Positions 16,795 through 28,201 of a DNA stretch of 36,478 bases are shown here, piece after piece. The notes beneath the pieces were generated by a model, which saw nothing but the letters and a program-made list of their open reading frames with translations, made no database searches and was not told the DNA's origin. Location: contig JAFMDL010000016.1 in the NCBI GenBank assembly GCA_017857255.1, positions 1 through 36,478 of the forward strand, written 5' to 3'. Within the stretch, counting starts at the first letter, position 1; each line of letters starts with the position of its first letter. The position numbers and the translations under genes were made by a program. The DNA comes from Puniceicoccaceae bacterium. GTDB lineage: Bacteria; Verrucomicrobiota; Verrucomicrobiia; Opitutales; Coraliomargaritaceae.

Positions 16795-18162
16795 ATGAAC
16801 GCTTCCAAAAACGCCCCAAAAACCTGCATCATTGGTGCTGGTATTAGTGGGCTCGCGCGTGCATGGCAGTTGCAGCGTAGTGGACAAGACTGCACGGTAC
16901 TCGAGCAATCTGCCCTCGCTGGCGGTGCGGTCCGCAGCCATCGCGAGGGCGATACACTTGCGGAAGAAGGTCCCAACTCGATCCTCCTCAATAGCCACGA
17001 GATTGAAGCTTTCCTCAATAGCGTTCCCGGCCTGCAGGAATCCATCGTCGAAGCATGCCCGGCAGCCAACAAGCGTTTTATTGTGCGTAACGGCAAACCG
17101 CACGCGGTACCGATGGGGCCACTCTCGGCAATCACTACACCCCTCTGGTCCTTTGTAGCCAAGCTCCGTGTACTTAAAGAACCATTCGTTAGACCTGCCC
17201 CCTCGGACGGCGAAGAAAGTGTCGCCGAATTCGTGCGGCGCAGGCTCGGCGATGAACTCTACCGCTATGCCATCAACCCACTGGTTGGGGGAATCTATGC
17301 AGGCGATCCCGAAAAGCTATCTCTGCCGCACGCCTTTCCGAATCTACATGCTCTGGACCAGAATCATGGGGGGTTGATCCGCGGAGCGATCGCGAAAGTA
17401 TGGGCCGCGCGCGCCAACAAAATCCCCAAGCCACGTAAGCGTATCATTTCCTTTAAAGATGGGATGGCGGAACTCCCTGAAAAACTCGCCGCAGCATTAA
17501 GCGACGACCTCCACACTGCTGTGTCGATCGATTCGATACGCCAGTCCGATACGCAGTGGACCGTCTCGTGGACTAGTCCCTGCGGAATGGTGACAGAGCG
17601 CCTTTTTGATCAACTGATAGTCACCGCACCGGCGCATCGACTACCACACCTGCCCTTTGATTCCATTTTAAAGCAGCACCTCGGCTCACTTGGCGCCATT
17701 GACTACCCGCCTGTCTCAGTGCTCAGCTTGGGATTCAAGCGGACCAACGTCGCTCACCCGATCGATGGTTTTGGTGTACTCGTCCCTGAGTGCGAAGGCC
17801 GTAAGGTCTTGGGCGTGCTCTTCCCATCGAGTGTCTTTTCAAAACGCGCCCCACAAGATGAAGTATTACTCACCGCCTTTGTCGGTGGCGAGCGCCAGCC
17901 CGAATGCGCGACCATTGATACCCAAACACTCATCGCCACCGTGCTTCCCGAGCTGGAGCAGCTGCTCGGCGTGACCGGTCAGCCCACCTTCGTGCACCAC
18001 AAGCATTGGGACAAGGCGATCCCACAATACAAGCTCGGCTACAGTAAACACCTCGCCAAAATAAAATGGATCGAGCAACGCTACTCAGGTCTGCATTTAG
18101 CCGGTAATTACTGTACTGGCATTTCCCTAACGAACTGCCTAGAAGCTGCCCTAGATTGTTAA
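16795..18162 (+). CDS. hemY: protoporphyrinogen oxidase, FAD-dependent
   Basis: HemY-type (also called HemG2) flavoprotein that oxidises protoporphyrinogen IX to protoporphyrin IX with oxygen, or in some bacteria coproporphyrinogen to coproporphyrin. The 455 residues fit. The dinucleotide-binding loop is G14-A-G-I-S-G19, followed by the EEGPNSILL segment typical of this family. NPLVGGIYAGDPEKLSL and the C-terminal GLHLAGNYCTGISLTNCLEAA motif (FAD-binding) are clear. Its place after hemF and hemE supports the protoporphyrin-route role. It starts with ATG. Confidence 0.95.
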   Translation: MNASKNAPKTCIIGAGISGLARAWQLQRSGQDCTVLEQSALAGGAVRSHREGDTLAEEGPNSILLNSHEIEAFLNSVPGLQESIVEACPAANKRFIVRNGKPHAVPMGPLSAITTPLWSFVAKLRVLKEPFVRPAPSDGEESVAEFVRRRLGDELYRYAINPLVGGIYAGDPEKLSLPHAFPNLHALDQNHGGLIRGAIAKVWAARANKIPKPRKRIISFKDGMAELPEKLAAALSDDLHTAVSIDSIRQSDTQWTVSWTSPCGMVTERLFDQLIVTAPAHRLPHLPFDSILKQHLGSLGAIDYPPVSVLSLGFKRTNVAHPIDGFGVLVPECEGRKVLGVLFPSSVFSKRAPQDEVLLTAFVGGERQPECATIDTQTLIATVLPELEQLLGVTGQPTFVHHKHWDKAIPQYKLGYSKHLAKIKWIEQRYSGLHLAGNYCTGISLTNCLEAALDC

Positions 18163-20181
<2,019 letters not shown>

Positions 20182-20244
20182 ATTCTTTGCTAGGTTGCCA
20201 AGCTGAGCCAATCAATTATACTAAAAAGGAGACTAAAAAGCCCC

Positions 20245-20272
20245 TTGCAATTAATTTATCTTATATTATAAC
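20245..20272 (+). promoter_or_regulatory. candidate promoter for the RCK_C transporter
   Basis: TTGCAA (20245-20250) and TATAAC (20267-20272) with 16 bases between, in the 112-base AT-rich gap after ligA, 21 bases before the ATG of the next gene. Assigned by motif only. Confidence 0.45.
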
Positions 20273-20293
20273 CTTTAACTATAAGTATTAATT

Positions 20294-21910
20294 ATGAGCT
20301 TAAATGCCATCCACCTATTATTGCTTGAACAGCCGCTCATCGCTTTGTTCGCGATCATTGCGTCGGGACTCTTGGTTGGTAATATTACTCTGAAAGGTAT
20401 CAGCCTCGGTAGTTCAGGGGTGCTTTTTACTGCCCTCCTTGCAGGGCATCTGGGTTACAGCATCCCTGGTGGTATTGGTACACTTGGACTGGTGCTTTTC
20501 GTTTACTGCGTCGGCATCGGTGCCGGAGGGCGCTTCTTCGCATCGGTTGCGCGGGAAGGTGCGACGCTCGGAAAACTCGCACTGGTGATTGTCGTTAGTG
20601 GTGGTGCGATTACATGGGCGGGTGCGGTGCTACTGGACTTGCCAGCTGACTTGGCAACTGGTATTTTCGCCGGTGCGTTGACTAGTACTCCAGCCTTGGC
20701 AGCCGCGACTGAGGGACTCAGTGATGGTGCGTCGGGAGTAAGTATTGGCTATGGTATCGCTTATCCGTTTGGCGTGATCGGCGTAGTGCTTTTTGTGCAA
20801 CTCTTGCCGCGCATTCTAAAGCATGACCTTGAAGCAATCGCAACCAGTCATGAAACAAAGGATGATATTGATGAACGCGTCGAAACTGTGTTGGTCGAAG
20901 TGACCAATCAGAATTTATTTGGTAAAGAAATAGCATCTGCGGGTATCAGTAATCTCAACGCCTGTCAGGCATCGCGCATTTTCAAGGACGACCAACTGGT
21001 CCCCCTCAGCTATGATGATACATACAGTGAGGGCCTACTGTTATTACTGGTTGGACGTAGCAATGAAATTAACATAGCGATTGATACCCTCGGGAAACGC
21101 AGTGACCGCCACCTCCTCATGGACGTCGAAAACGAACGCCAGAACCTGCTGGTAACCGACCGTACGATAGCTGGCAAAGCAATGCGTGACTTGTCTCCAT
21201 TGAAGAGCTACGGCGTGGTCGTTACTCGTATCACTCGCCACGGCCTGACCTTTATTCCCAATGCCGCCACTCTAATCGAGACACACGATAGCCTTACCAC
21301 GGTAGGTCGCGATGAGGATTTGAAAGCTTTCGGCAAAGCCGTCGGGCACCGTAGCAACGCAATCGACTCGACCGACCTGCTTTCACTCTCCTCAGGCCTC
21401 ACACTTGGCATCATTGCCGGGATGATACCAATCGGCCTACCAGACAGCACGCCAATCACACTTGGCCTCGCAGGCGGGCCGCTTATCGTGGCATTACTGT
21501 TAGGGCACTTCGGTAAAGTCGGCCGCATTGTCGGCCATATTCCGTTTCCTACGCGGATACTACTGCAAGACTTAGGCTTGGTCTTTTTCCTCGCGAATGC
21601 TGGGGTAGCCGGTGGCGGCTCTTTGGTCACTACCGTACAACAATATGGGATCACACTATTCGGACTCGGCATGCTGATCAGCATTGTGCCGCTCATCGCC
21701 GCATGGCCACTGGCGCGCAAGCTCTTCAAGTTGGACGCTCTCCAAGCTCTTGGCGGTATCTGCGGTGGCATGACCTCCACTCCAGCCCTCGGAGCAATCA
21801 CTGCAAAGACTGACTCACAAATACCAGTCATCAGCTATGTTTCGGCCTATCCTGTCGCTTTAATTGTGATGATTTTGACCGCGAAAGTGCTGATTAGTTT
21901 ACTCACATAA
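20294..21910 (+). CDS. AspT/YidE/YbjL-type transporter with RCK_C domains
   Basis: A 538-residue membrane protein. Two homologous halves of about 5-6 hydrophobic segments each carry the repeated TSTPA motif (130-134 and 494-498), as in the aspartate:alanine antiporter AspT and the YidE/YbjL proteins. Between them, residues about 190-355 form a soluble part that looks like two RCK_C (TrkA_C) ligand-binding domains. Substrate is unknown. It is a single gene with its own candidate promoter, convergent with uvrB (14 bases between the stops). The hairpin GGCGC/GCGCC at 21914-21932 followed by GTTTCTTT may be a weak terminator. Confidence 0.92.
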   Translation: MSLNAIHLLLLEQPLIALFAIIASGLLVGNITLKGISLGSSGVLFTALLAGHLGYSIPGGIGTLGLVLFVYCVGIGAGGRFFASVAREGATLGKLALVIVVSGGAITWAGAVLLDLPADLATGIFAGALTSTPALAAATEGLSDGASGVSIGYGIAYPFGVIGVVLFVQLLPRILKHDLEAIATSHETKDDIDERVETVLVEVTNQNLFGKEIASAGISNLNACQASRIFKDDQLVPLSYDDTYSEGLLLLLVGRSNEINIAIDTLGKRSDRHLLMDVENERQNLLVTDRTIAGKAMRDLSPLKSYGVVVTRITRHGLTFIPNAATLIETHDSLTTVGRDEDLKAFGKAVGHRSNAIDSTDLLSLSSGLTLGIIAGMIPIGLPDSTPITLGLAGGPLIVALLLGHFGKVGRIVGHIPFPTRILLQDLGLVFFLANAGVAGGGSLVTTVQQYGITLFGLGMLISIVPLIAAWPLARKLFKLDALQALGGICGGMTSTPALGAITAKTDSQIPVISYVSAYPVALIVMILTAKVLISLLT

Positions 21911-21913
21911 GCA

Positions 21914-21940
21914 GGCGCATCACTCTAGCGCCGTTTCTTT
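21914..21940 (+). terminator. possible weak terminator of the RCK_C transporter gene
   Basis: GGCGC (21914-21918) pairs with GCGCC (21928-21932) over a 9-base loop and is followed by GTTTCTTT. The stem is only 5 bp and overlaps the uvrB stop, so it may be incidental. Confidence 0.35.
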
Positions 21941-23985
21941 GGCAAGCCTTTGGCATTGTACACCGCCTTCTTACGCTTATGCGGCTTCGCCTTCGCACTG
22001 CCACTCGCCCCACCACCATGCTTACCAGTTTGCAAAGTCTCAATCTGATCTCGCAACATCGCTGCCTTTTCAAATTCTAATTTTTGAGCAGCCTCTAACA
22101 TCTCAGTCTCGAGTTCGGCAATCACATGCGCGACATCGACCGAATCTGATTCCGCCACCAACAAATCGTGGCTCTCAGTTTCATCATAACGCTTACCGGG
22201 CGCTTGAAGACTCTCATCAATACCGCGCTTCACGCCGACTGGTATGATGCCGTGCTTGGTATTATAAGCCAACTGCTTCTCTCGGCGACTTTGCGTAACT
22301 GCCAGCGTCTCATTAATCGATCGAGTCATTACGTCCGCGTACAAGATAACACGGCCTTTCTCATGGCGTGCAGCGCGACCTGCAGTTTGTATCAAACTCG
22401 TCGCGCTACGTAAGAATCCCTCCTTGTCGGCATCGAGAATTGCTACCAACGCAACCTCCGGCAAGTCGAGCCCTTCACGCAACAAATTCACCCCAACTAA
22501 GACATCAAATTCCCCAAGCCGCAAGCGGCGCAAAATTTCGACTCGCTCAATCGCATCGATATCAGAGTGCAAGTACTCCACATTCAGCCCGGCCTCTCGC
22601 AAATATTCGCTCAAATCCTCCGACATGCGTTTCGTTAAAGTCGTCGCCAAAGCACGCTCGCCCTGCTCAACTGCATTGCGCACTTCACCAATAAAATCCT
22701 CCACCTGCCCTTTAATCGGACGAATTGCCATCTCTGGATCAATCAATCCAGTCGGACGGATCACTTGCTCAGCGACCACCTTCGACACCTCAATTTCATG
22801 CGCTGCTGGTGTGGCCGAAACATAAATCGTCTGATCAGTAATCAACTCAAACTCATCTAGTGTTTGTGGGCGATTGTCCATTGCCGATGGCAATCTAAAG
22901 CCATACTCGACTAACCTCTCCTTGCGAGCACGATCGCCGTTATACATCGCGCGCACCTGCGGCAATGTTACGTGACTCTCATCAACAAACAGTAGAAAAT
23001 CATCGGGGAAGAAGTCGATCAGGCAGAACGGCCGATCGCCCGCCTTGCGACCTGACAAATAACGCGAGTAATTTTCAATCCCGGTACAAAACCCCATTTC
23101 CTGCAACAGCTCTATATCATACTCCGTGCGCATGCGAATACGCTGTGCTTCGAGCAATAGGTTTTGTGACTCAAACCACGCTACGCGTGCTTCTAGTTCG
23201 GCGCGAATCTGTGGAATCGCTTCGGCAATTTTTTCTTTTGGTGTGGCGTATTGCGTAGCTGGATACAAATTAAAGATATCAAGTGTGCCGCCAGTCGCCC
23301 CATTTAAGGGGTCGAGCTCGCAGATACTTTCAATTTCATCGCCCCAAAATTCGACACGGATGGCAGTCTCCATGTAGGCCGGATAGATGTCGACCACATC
23401 GCCGCGCACTCGAAATGTCCCACAGGTAAATGAGACATCGTTGCGCTCGTAGAGCACCTCGACCAAGCGCTCTAAAAAATCGTCTCGAGCGATCTCCATC
23501 CCGACTTTTAGCGGAATCATCATTTCCTTGAAATCTTCCGGCGAGCCAAGGCCATAGATACACGACACACTGGCGATCACGATTACATCCCTGCGGCTAA
23601 TCAGTGATGACGAAGCTGCAATGCGTAAGCGCTCGATTTCCTCATTAATCGAAGAGTCTTTCTCAATATACGTATCTGTCTGCGGAATGTACGCCTCAGG
23701 CTGGTAGTAATCATAAAAACTGACAAAATATTCGACCGCATTCTCTGGGAAAAATGCTTTAAACTCAGAATAGAGCTGTGCCGCGAGCGTTTTATTATGA
23801 GACAAAATAAGCGCCGGTCGCTGCAACTGCTGAATCATATTAGCCATGGTAAACGTCTTACCCGAGCCCGTCACCCCAAGCAGTGTCTGTCGTTTATTGC
23901 CCGCACGCACAGAATCTACCAAGGTCGAGATAGCCTCGGGTTGGTCGCCTTGGGGTTCATAATCGCTGCTGAGTTTAAAATCCAC
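21925..23985 (-). CDS. uvrB: excinuclease ABC subunit B
   Basis: UvrB is the damage-verifying helicase-like subunit of nucleotide excision repair. The 686 residues match. Walker A is GVTGSGKT at 37-44; the beta-hairpin region YYQPEAYIPQTDTYIEKDSSINEE is intact. Further motifs are LLFVDESHVTLPQV, ATTLTKRMSEDL and VNLLREGLDLPEVALVAILDADKEGFLRS, with QTAGRAARH towards the end. The C-terminal UVR motif that meets UvrC is ELETEMLEAAQKLEFEKAAMLRDQIETL-like, followed by a basic tail (KAKPHKRKKAVYNAKGLPKKRR-like). It starts with GTG. uvrA and uvrC are not adjacent. Confidence 0.97.
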   Translation of the reverse strand: MDFKLSSDYEPQGDQPEAISTLVDSVRAGNKRQTLLGVTGSGKTFTMANMIQQLQRPALILSHNKTLAAQLYSEFKAFFPENAVEYFVSFYDYYQPEAYIPQTDTYIEKDSSINEEIERLRIAASSSLISRRDVIVIASVSCIYGLGSPEDFKEMMIPLKVGMEIARDDFLERLVEVLYERNDVSFTCGTFRVRGDVVDIYPAYMETAIRVEFWGDEIESICELDPLNGATGGTLDIFNLYPATQYATPKEKIAEAIPQIRAELEARVAWFESQNLLLEAQRIRMRTEYDIELLQEMGFCTGIENYSRYLSGRKAGDRPFCLIDFFPDDFLLFVDESHVTLPQVRAMYNGDRARKERLVEYGFRLPSAMDNRPQTLDEFELITDQTIYVSATPAAHEIEVSKVVAEQVIRPTGLIDPEMAIRPIKGQVEDFIGEVRNAVEQGERALATTLTKRMSEDLSEYLREAGLNVEYLHSDIDAIERVEILRRLRLGEFDVLVGVNLLREGLDLPEVALVAILDADKEGFLRSATSLIQTAGRAARHEKGRVILYADVMTRSINETLAVTQSRREKQLAYNTKHGIIPVGVKRGIDESLQAPGKRYDETESHDLLVAESDSVDVAHVIAELETEMLEAAQKLEFEKAAMLRDQIETLQTGKHGGGASGSAKAKPHKRKKAVYNAKGLPKKRR

Positions 23986-24087
23986 GTGCTCAGAAAAGCG
24001 CAGGAAACGACCCTGCGCAAGCGGAAGCGCTCAAATACTGAGTTCGACTGTCGACAATTCGACTGATCCGCTTATATCCTTTCCGTA

Positions 24088-24504
24088 GTGCAAGCAAAGA
24101 ACAGAGCGATCGTTTTTTTTGATGGAGACTGTGGTCTCTGCCATACCTCGGTGCGCTTTCTAGTTCGGCTAGATCGTCAGCAGCGCCTGTACTTCGCCCC
24201 ACTACAAGGCGTCGCCGCACAAGCACTATTGCCGCAGGCGGACCGTGAATCACTCAACACAGTGGTCTACCACCGCGTAGCTTCAAATGGCAGTATAACT
24301 CGTCACACTCGCTCGGATGCTGTGCTTTTCGCAGTGATTGATACCCGCAGCTTATTGCGCTTTGCTGCACAAATCGCACGGTTGCTACCATGCAGCTTTC
24401 GCGATTGGCTCTACAACTGTGTCGCTAACAATCGTCGCAAGTGGTTTCGCACCAATACCTGCGGACTCCCGAGCCGAGCAGAACACGGCCGTATCCTGCC
24501 ATAG
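24088..24504 (+). CDS. DCC-family thiol-disulfide oxidoreductase-like protein (DUF393)
   Basis: A 138-residue protein with the family-defining D12-G-D14-C15-G-L-C18 motif, a CxxC-like pair after a beta strand (IVFFDGDCGLC). A second conserved block, LYFAPLQGVAAQALLP, follows. The family is predicted thioredoxin-like; no substrate is known with confidence. The start is GTG; no ATG is available upstream. It is divergent from uvrB with a 102-base gap. Just past the stop, a hairpin (24505-24535; TCTGCT/AGCAGA outside CAGG/CCTG) has no T-run, so it is not a convincing terminator. Confidence 0.9.
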   Translation: MQAKNRAIVFFDGDCGLCHTSVRFLVRLDRQQRLYFAPLQGVAAQALLPQADRESLNTVVYHRVASNGSITRHTRSDAVLFAVIDTRSLLRFAAQIARLLPCSFRDWLYNCVANNRRKWFRTNTCGLPSRAEHGRILP

Positions 24505-24535
24505 TCTGCTCTAAATGCAGGCGGCCTGAAGCAGA
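24505..24535. other. imperfect hairpin between convergent DCC and purF genes
   Basis: TCTGCT (24505-24510) pairs with AGCAGA (24530-24535) and, inside it, CAGG (24518-24521) pairs with CCTG (24525-24528). It sits in the 99 bases between the two convergent stop codons. Neither side has a T-run, so it may be a bidirectional 3'-end structure rather than an intrinsic terminator. Confidence 0.5.
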
Positions 24536-24603
24536 ATAAACGCATGATCCAACCAGCTAATCGGCATACGCAACTAGTATTGGTTTAGTATGACCACAGC
24601 CAG

Positions 24604-26517
24604 CTAGTATGCGCGACCGTCTTTATTTTCAAAGAAATTGATGTACGCCTTATTGAGCATCGCATAGCCACCCGGCGTTGGATACTCCCCGGTGAAATAC
24701 CAGCTACCGTTGTTGTTCGGCAAAGCCGCGCGCATCTTCTCGACTGGCAGAAAGACGATATCTAAATCGCCCTGCCACTGAATTCCCTTCGGATAGACAA
24801 GCTCGCCAATCTTTTTGGAAATCTGCTCATCAGTATAACGATCATACAAGCGTTTCACATGATTGACCTGCTCGGTTGCTGGTAGATCGACCTGAGCCAA
24901 GCAATCGCGATACACCTCTTTAAGTAGTTCGCTTTGCCCATCTTGCTTGACCAATTCAATCGTCGCCTTAAAAGCGATGAATTTACCCAGCTCTGACATA
25001 TCAATGCCGTAGCAATCCGGATAGCGAATCTGCGGCGCGGTCGAAGCGACCACGATCTTGCGAGGATTGGTGCGACTTAGAATCTTCAGGATCGATTCCT
25101 TAAGTGTGGTACCACGCACAATCGAGTCGTCGATACAAACTAGGCAGTCCTTCGGCTTCACAATACCATAGGTGATATCGTACACGTGGGAAACTAGTTT
25201 CGCACGGCCCTTCTCTTGCGAGATGAAGGTGCGCAGCTTGACGTCCTTATGTGCAATTTTCTCGCCTCGTGGCCAATTCCCCATGATCAGCTCATCGATC
25301 AGCTTCTCATCCAGTGTGCCCTCAGCATTGGCTTTAAGCAGAGTATCTTTCACCTCTGTGCGGCGATGTAGGCGCAGCGCATCGAGCAATCCATAGTAAG
25401 CAGTCTCGGCAGTGTTCGGCACAAAGCTAAACACACTGTTCTCAAAATCATTATCAATCGACTCGACCACCTGCGCCAACAACGCGCCTCCAAGCGCCTT
25501 ACGCTCGCGATAAATATCCGCATCATTCCCGCGCGAAAAATAAATGCGCTCGAAGGCACATTGCGAGATTGGCCGCTCTGGCGTGAAGCGATCTGAATAA
25601 ATCGTACCATCGGCTTTGATCACCATCGCCGTGCCTGGCTCGAGTTCACAAACATTATCAATTGGTTGGTCGAAGATCGTCATCAGAGCCACTCGCTCGG
25701 ATGCATACGCGACCACCTCGTCATTTTGAAAATAGTAGCATGGGCGAATTCCTTGAGGATCTCGCATCACAAACGAATCACCATTTCCAATCAGCCCAGC
25801 AATCGTGTAGCCACCATCCCAATCTTTGGCAGCCTTCTTAAGGATACGAATCGGGTCGAGGTCCTGACTGATGATCTTAGGAATACGCACCCCTTCGACG
25901 TTCTGATCACGCATCTGGTGGTAAATCGCATCGTGCGCCTCGTCGAGGTGAAAGCCGACATCTTCCAGAACGGCTTGAGTGTCAGTGCCAAAAATCGGGT
26001 GCTGACCACGGTTGATCAATTCCTTGTTAATTTCTTTCTCATTGGTAATCGTAAAATTACCGGCGAGCATCAGATTTTTTGTCGGCCAGTTCGACTTACG
26101 CACGAAGGGGTGGCAATTCGAAGACGAATAGACGCCAGACGTACCATAGCGCAGATGTCCCATAAGCACCTCACCACCGTAGCCGAAATTTGTTTTTACA
26201 GTATCCGCAAACTCCGGATGAATCACCCCATCATCAACCTTTTTTTGATAGTCTTTGAGCTGCTCCTGAAAAATGCGAGAGAGTGGATTGGTCTCGATGC
26301 TGCGATCGCGCGCCATATATGGCTGCCCCGGATCCACGTTCAGCTTCACACAACCAATACCCGCGCCATCTTGGCCGCGATTGTGCTGTTTCTCCATGAG
26401 GAGAAATAGCTGATTAAAACCATACAATGGAGTACCGTATTTTTCTTGGTAGTAAGCCAAGGGTTTTAAGAGGCGGATCATTGCGATGCCGCATTCGTGC
26501 TTAAGAAAATCGCTCAT
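24604..26517 (-). CDS. purF: amidophosphoribosyltransferase, long (Bacteroidetes-like) form
   Basis: PurF makes phosphoribosylamine from PRPP and glutamine, the first purine-synthesis step. The N-terminal glutaminase has its nucleophile at C9 (KHECGIAMIRL), so eight residues would have to be removed to expose it. HNRGQDGAGIG, GHLRYGTSG and SNCHPF follow. The PRPP motif is C461-I-D-D-S-I-V-R-G-T-T471. At 637 residues it is well over 100 longer than classical PurF (about 500). The extra length includes an insertion in the glutaminase part and a C-terminal end (SWYFTGEYPTPGGYAML) that I associate with Bacteroidetes homologues. Two GCCGAGGG-type repeats lie just upstream (26534 and 26603). Confidence 0.93.
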   Translation of the reverse strand: MSDFLKHECGIAMIRLLKPLAYYQEKYGTPLYGFNQLFLLMEKQHNRGQDGAGIGCVKLNVDPGQPYMARDRSIETNPLSRIFQEQLKDYQKKVDDGVIHPEFADTVKTNFGYGGEVLMGHLRYGTSGVYSSSNCHPFVRKSNWPTKNLMLAGNFTITNEKEINKELINRGQHPIFGTDTQAVLEDVGFHLDEAHDAIYHQMRDQNVEGVRIPKIISQDLDPIRILKKAAKDWDGGYTIAGLIGNGDSFVMRDPQGIRPCYYFQNDEVVAYASERVALMTIFDQPIDNVCELEPGTAMVIKADGTIYSDRFTPERPISQCAFERIYFSRGNDADIYRERKALGGALLAQVVESIDNDFENSVFSFVPNTAETAYYGLLDALRLHRRTEVKDTLLKANAEGTLDEKLIDELIMGNWPRGEKIAHKDVKLRTFISQEKGRAKLVSHVYDITYGIVKPKDCLVCIDDSIVRGTTLKESILKILSRTNPRKIVVASTAPQIRYPDCYGIDMSELGKFIAFKATIELVKQDGQSELLKEVYRDCLAQVDLPATEQVNHVKRLYDRYTDEQISKKIGELVYPKGIQWQGDLDIVFLPVEKMRAALPNNNGSWYFTGEYPTPGGYAMLNKAYINFFENKDGRAY

Positions 26518-26628
26518 AGATGGGAAAAGACATGCCGAGGGTAAAAGGCTTTTTTCGGCCGTGGCGATGCTAAGTTACAAATTTGTTGCAATTCGACCTG
26601 TAGCCGAGGGTTAAATAGGCCTCCCGTC

Positions 26629-27567
26629 TCATCGATCCTTCAGTTGCAGCGGCGCTTCAGCATCGGAAATGCCGCGCTGACGAATATGCTCTGCATTTGC
26701 AGGTTCCAGATGCACGAGCACCTTCGATACTTCAGGGTGCTGTTTTATCAGTCGCTGCTTCACATCGTGAGCGATTTGATGGCCCCTCTCTACTGTAATC
26801 TGAGGATCTACCTGCAAGTGTAAATCGATCTCATATACATCCCCCACTCGGCGCACACGGAAATCGTGATATGCCAGCGCACCTGGTGTCGGTAAAATGT
26901 GCTCACGTAAATCTTCGATCACCGCGCGCTCAGGAGCCGCATCCAGCAAATCTGCACACGCCCGCAAAAAGATCTTAACTGCCTCAAAAACAAGATAGCA
27001 ACCCAGCACCAGCGACACCACACCATCTAAAAACACCCAATCGACGCCGCCAAGCCACACGCCCAATAATGCGACGGCCACTCCTACCGAAGAAATGCTA
27101 TCCATGCGATGGTGCCATGCATTCGCCATCAACAAATCAGAATTCAGGCGCTTGGCTACCCCACGCGTCCACCAAAATAAAACTTCTTTCAATAACACGG
27201 ATACAATCGCAACTAAAGCAGCACCACCAGCAAATGGCACCGCTTGCGCTCCAGTGCGAAAGTCTAATACTGAGGACACAACCAACGAAATTGAAAATAC
27301 CGCTAACCCACCGCCAATAAAGAATTTCGCTAAACTGACGAATTTGTGATGTCCGAAATGATGGTTTTCATCTTCAGGTCGACGCGCCATCGATAGCCCA
27401 AACAATACCACGACATCACTCAAAAGATCTAACAAACTATGCATGCCGTCAGCAATCAAAGCCTTAGAACCGAGCAGCCAACCAACCAGAGTCTTCACGG
27501 CGCCAAGCAGTAGATTCACCCATAGGCCAATCCACGTAATCCGCATACCCTCTTTAGCATTTTGCAT
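26629..27567 (-). CDS. cation diffusion facilitator family transporter
   Basis: A metal/proton antiporter of the CDF (FieF/ZitB) family with six membrane segments and a C-terminal cytoplasmic ferredoxin-like domain (about residues 215-300, ending in HLEPANAEHI). The two metal-binding motifs are present: D40-x-x-H43-x-x-x-D47 in TM2 and H152-H-R-x-D156 in TM5 (WHHRMDSISS). The acidic/histidine-rich pattern favours zinc or iron(II) but cannot settle it. It starts with ATG, 111 bases before purF on the same strand, and is divergent from apaG. Confidence 0.93.
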   Translation of the reverse strand: MQNAKEGMRITWIGLWVNLLLGAVKTLVGWLLGSKALIADGMHSLLDLLSDVVVLFGLSMARRPEDENHHFGHHKFVSLAKFFIGGGLAVFSISLVVSSVLDFRTGAQAVPFAGGAALVAIVSVLLKEVLFWWTRGVAKRLNSDLLMANAWHHRMDSISSVGVAVALLGVWLGGVDWVFLDGVVSLVLGCYLVFEAVKIFLRACADLLDAAPERAVIEDLREHILPTPGALAYHDFRVRRVGDVYEIDLHLQVDPQITVERGHQIAHDVKQRLIKQHPEVSKVLVHLEPANAEHIRQRGISDAEAPLQLKDR

Positions 27568-27691
27568 CTTTTACATTGCTAACCAAACAACTATAATATG
27601 TCGCGATAATTCCACTATCAAGATAAGTGAGCGCTGGTTGATAGGAATCAACATAGAAAATGTAAACACGTGTACGATTACAGGCTCAGTG

Positions 27692-28195
27692 ATGGCGAGC
27701 TGTGATCTCCCAAACCCAGACGACCCGCCACTATCTATTTGCCATCTAACCATCAATCATAAGACCTTTATACCTGTGTCCTCCACCAGTAAAGAACTCT
27801 ACGGCCTGCGTGCCACCCTAGATCGCCTCGTCTACTTCCACGATTCTGATGTACCCGAGGGTGCTGCGCCCCACGCATTTATCTACTTCATTACAATTGC
27901 CAACCTTTCCAACACCACTGTCACACTCAAGGGTCGACGCTGGGTGATTAAAGGCGAAGATGGCCACCACAACATCTTCGAAGGACACGGCATCGTGGGT
28001 AAAGAACCGACCCTCGCTCAAGGCGACTTGTTCTCTTACAATAGCCACCACACCAGTCACGGCAATTGCAGCGCTGAAGGCTCATTTCACGGCATTGACA
28101 GCGCGGGCGAACCAATCCATGTCCGTATCCCTCCTTTTAATATGGCCATCCCAGTCGAGCCAAACAACGGCCAGACCGAGCTAGATCTCTCTTAA
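27692..28195 (+). CDS. apaG: ApaG domain protein
   Basis: ApaG-like protein with an immunoglobulin-like beta fold. The family is linked to Co/Mg tolerance in enterobacteria but its biochemistry is unclear. The domain starts at about residue 40 (LVYFHDSDVP) and includes FIYFITIANLSNTTVTLKGRRWVIKGEDG, VVGKEPTLAQGDLFSYNSH-like sequence and PFNMAIP. I take the ATG at 27692 (167 residues). The frame is open 249 bases further upstream, but that part would overlap the divergent CDF gene and has no family resemblance. Only 6 bases separate it from the beta-CASP gene downstream, so they share a transcript. Confidence 0.9.
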   Translation: MASCDLPNPDDPPLSICHLTINHKTFIPVSSTSKELYGLRATLDRLVYFHDSDVPEGAAPHAFIYFITIANLSNTTVTLKGRRWVIKGEDGHHNIFEGHGIVGKEPTLAQGDLFSYNSHHTSHGNCSAEGSFHGIDSAGEPIHVRIPPFNMAIPVEPNNGQTELDLS

Positions 28196-28201
28196 CTATC
28201 C

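Noticed and set aside
25666..26409. 247-codon plus-strand frame opposite purF
   Set aside because: It lies entirely antisense to a certain purF gene and has the composition of a shadow frame.
27443..27691. N-terminal extension of the apaG frame
   Set aside because: It overlaps the start of the divergent CDF gene and has no resemblance to the family; the ATG at 27692 fits the domain.
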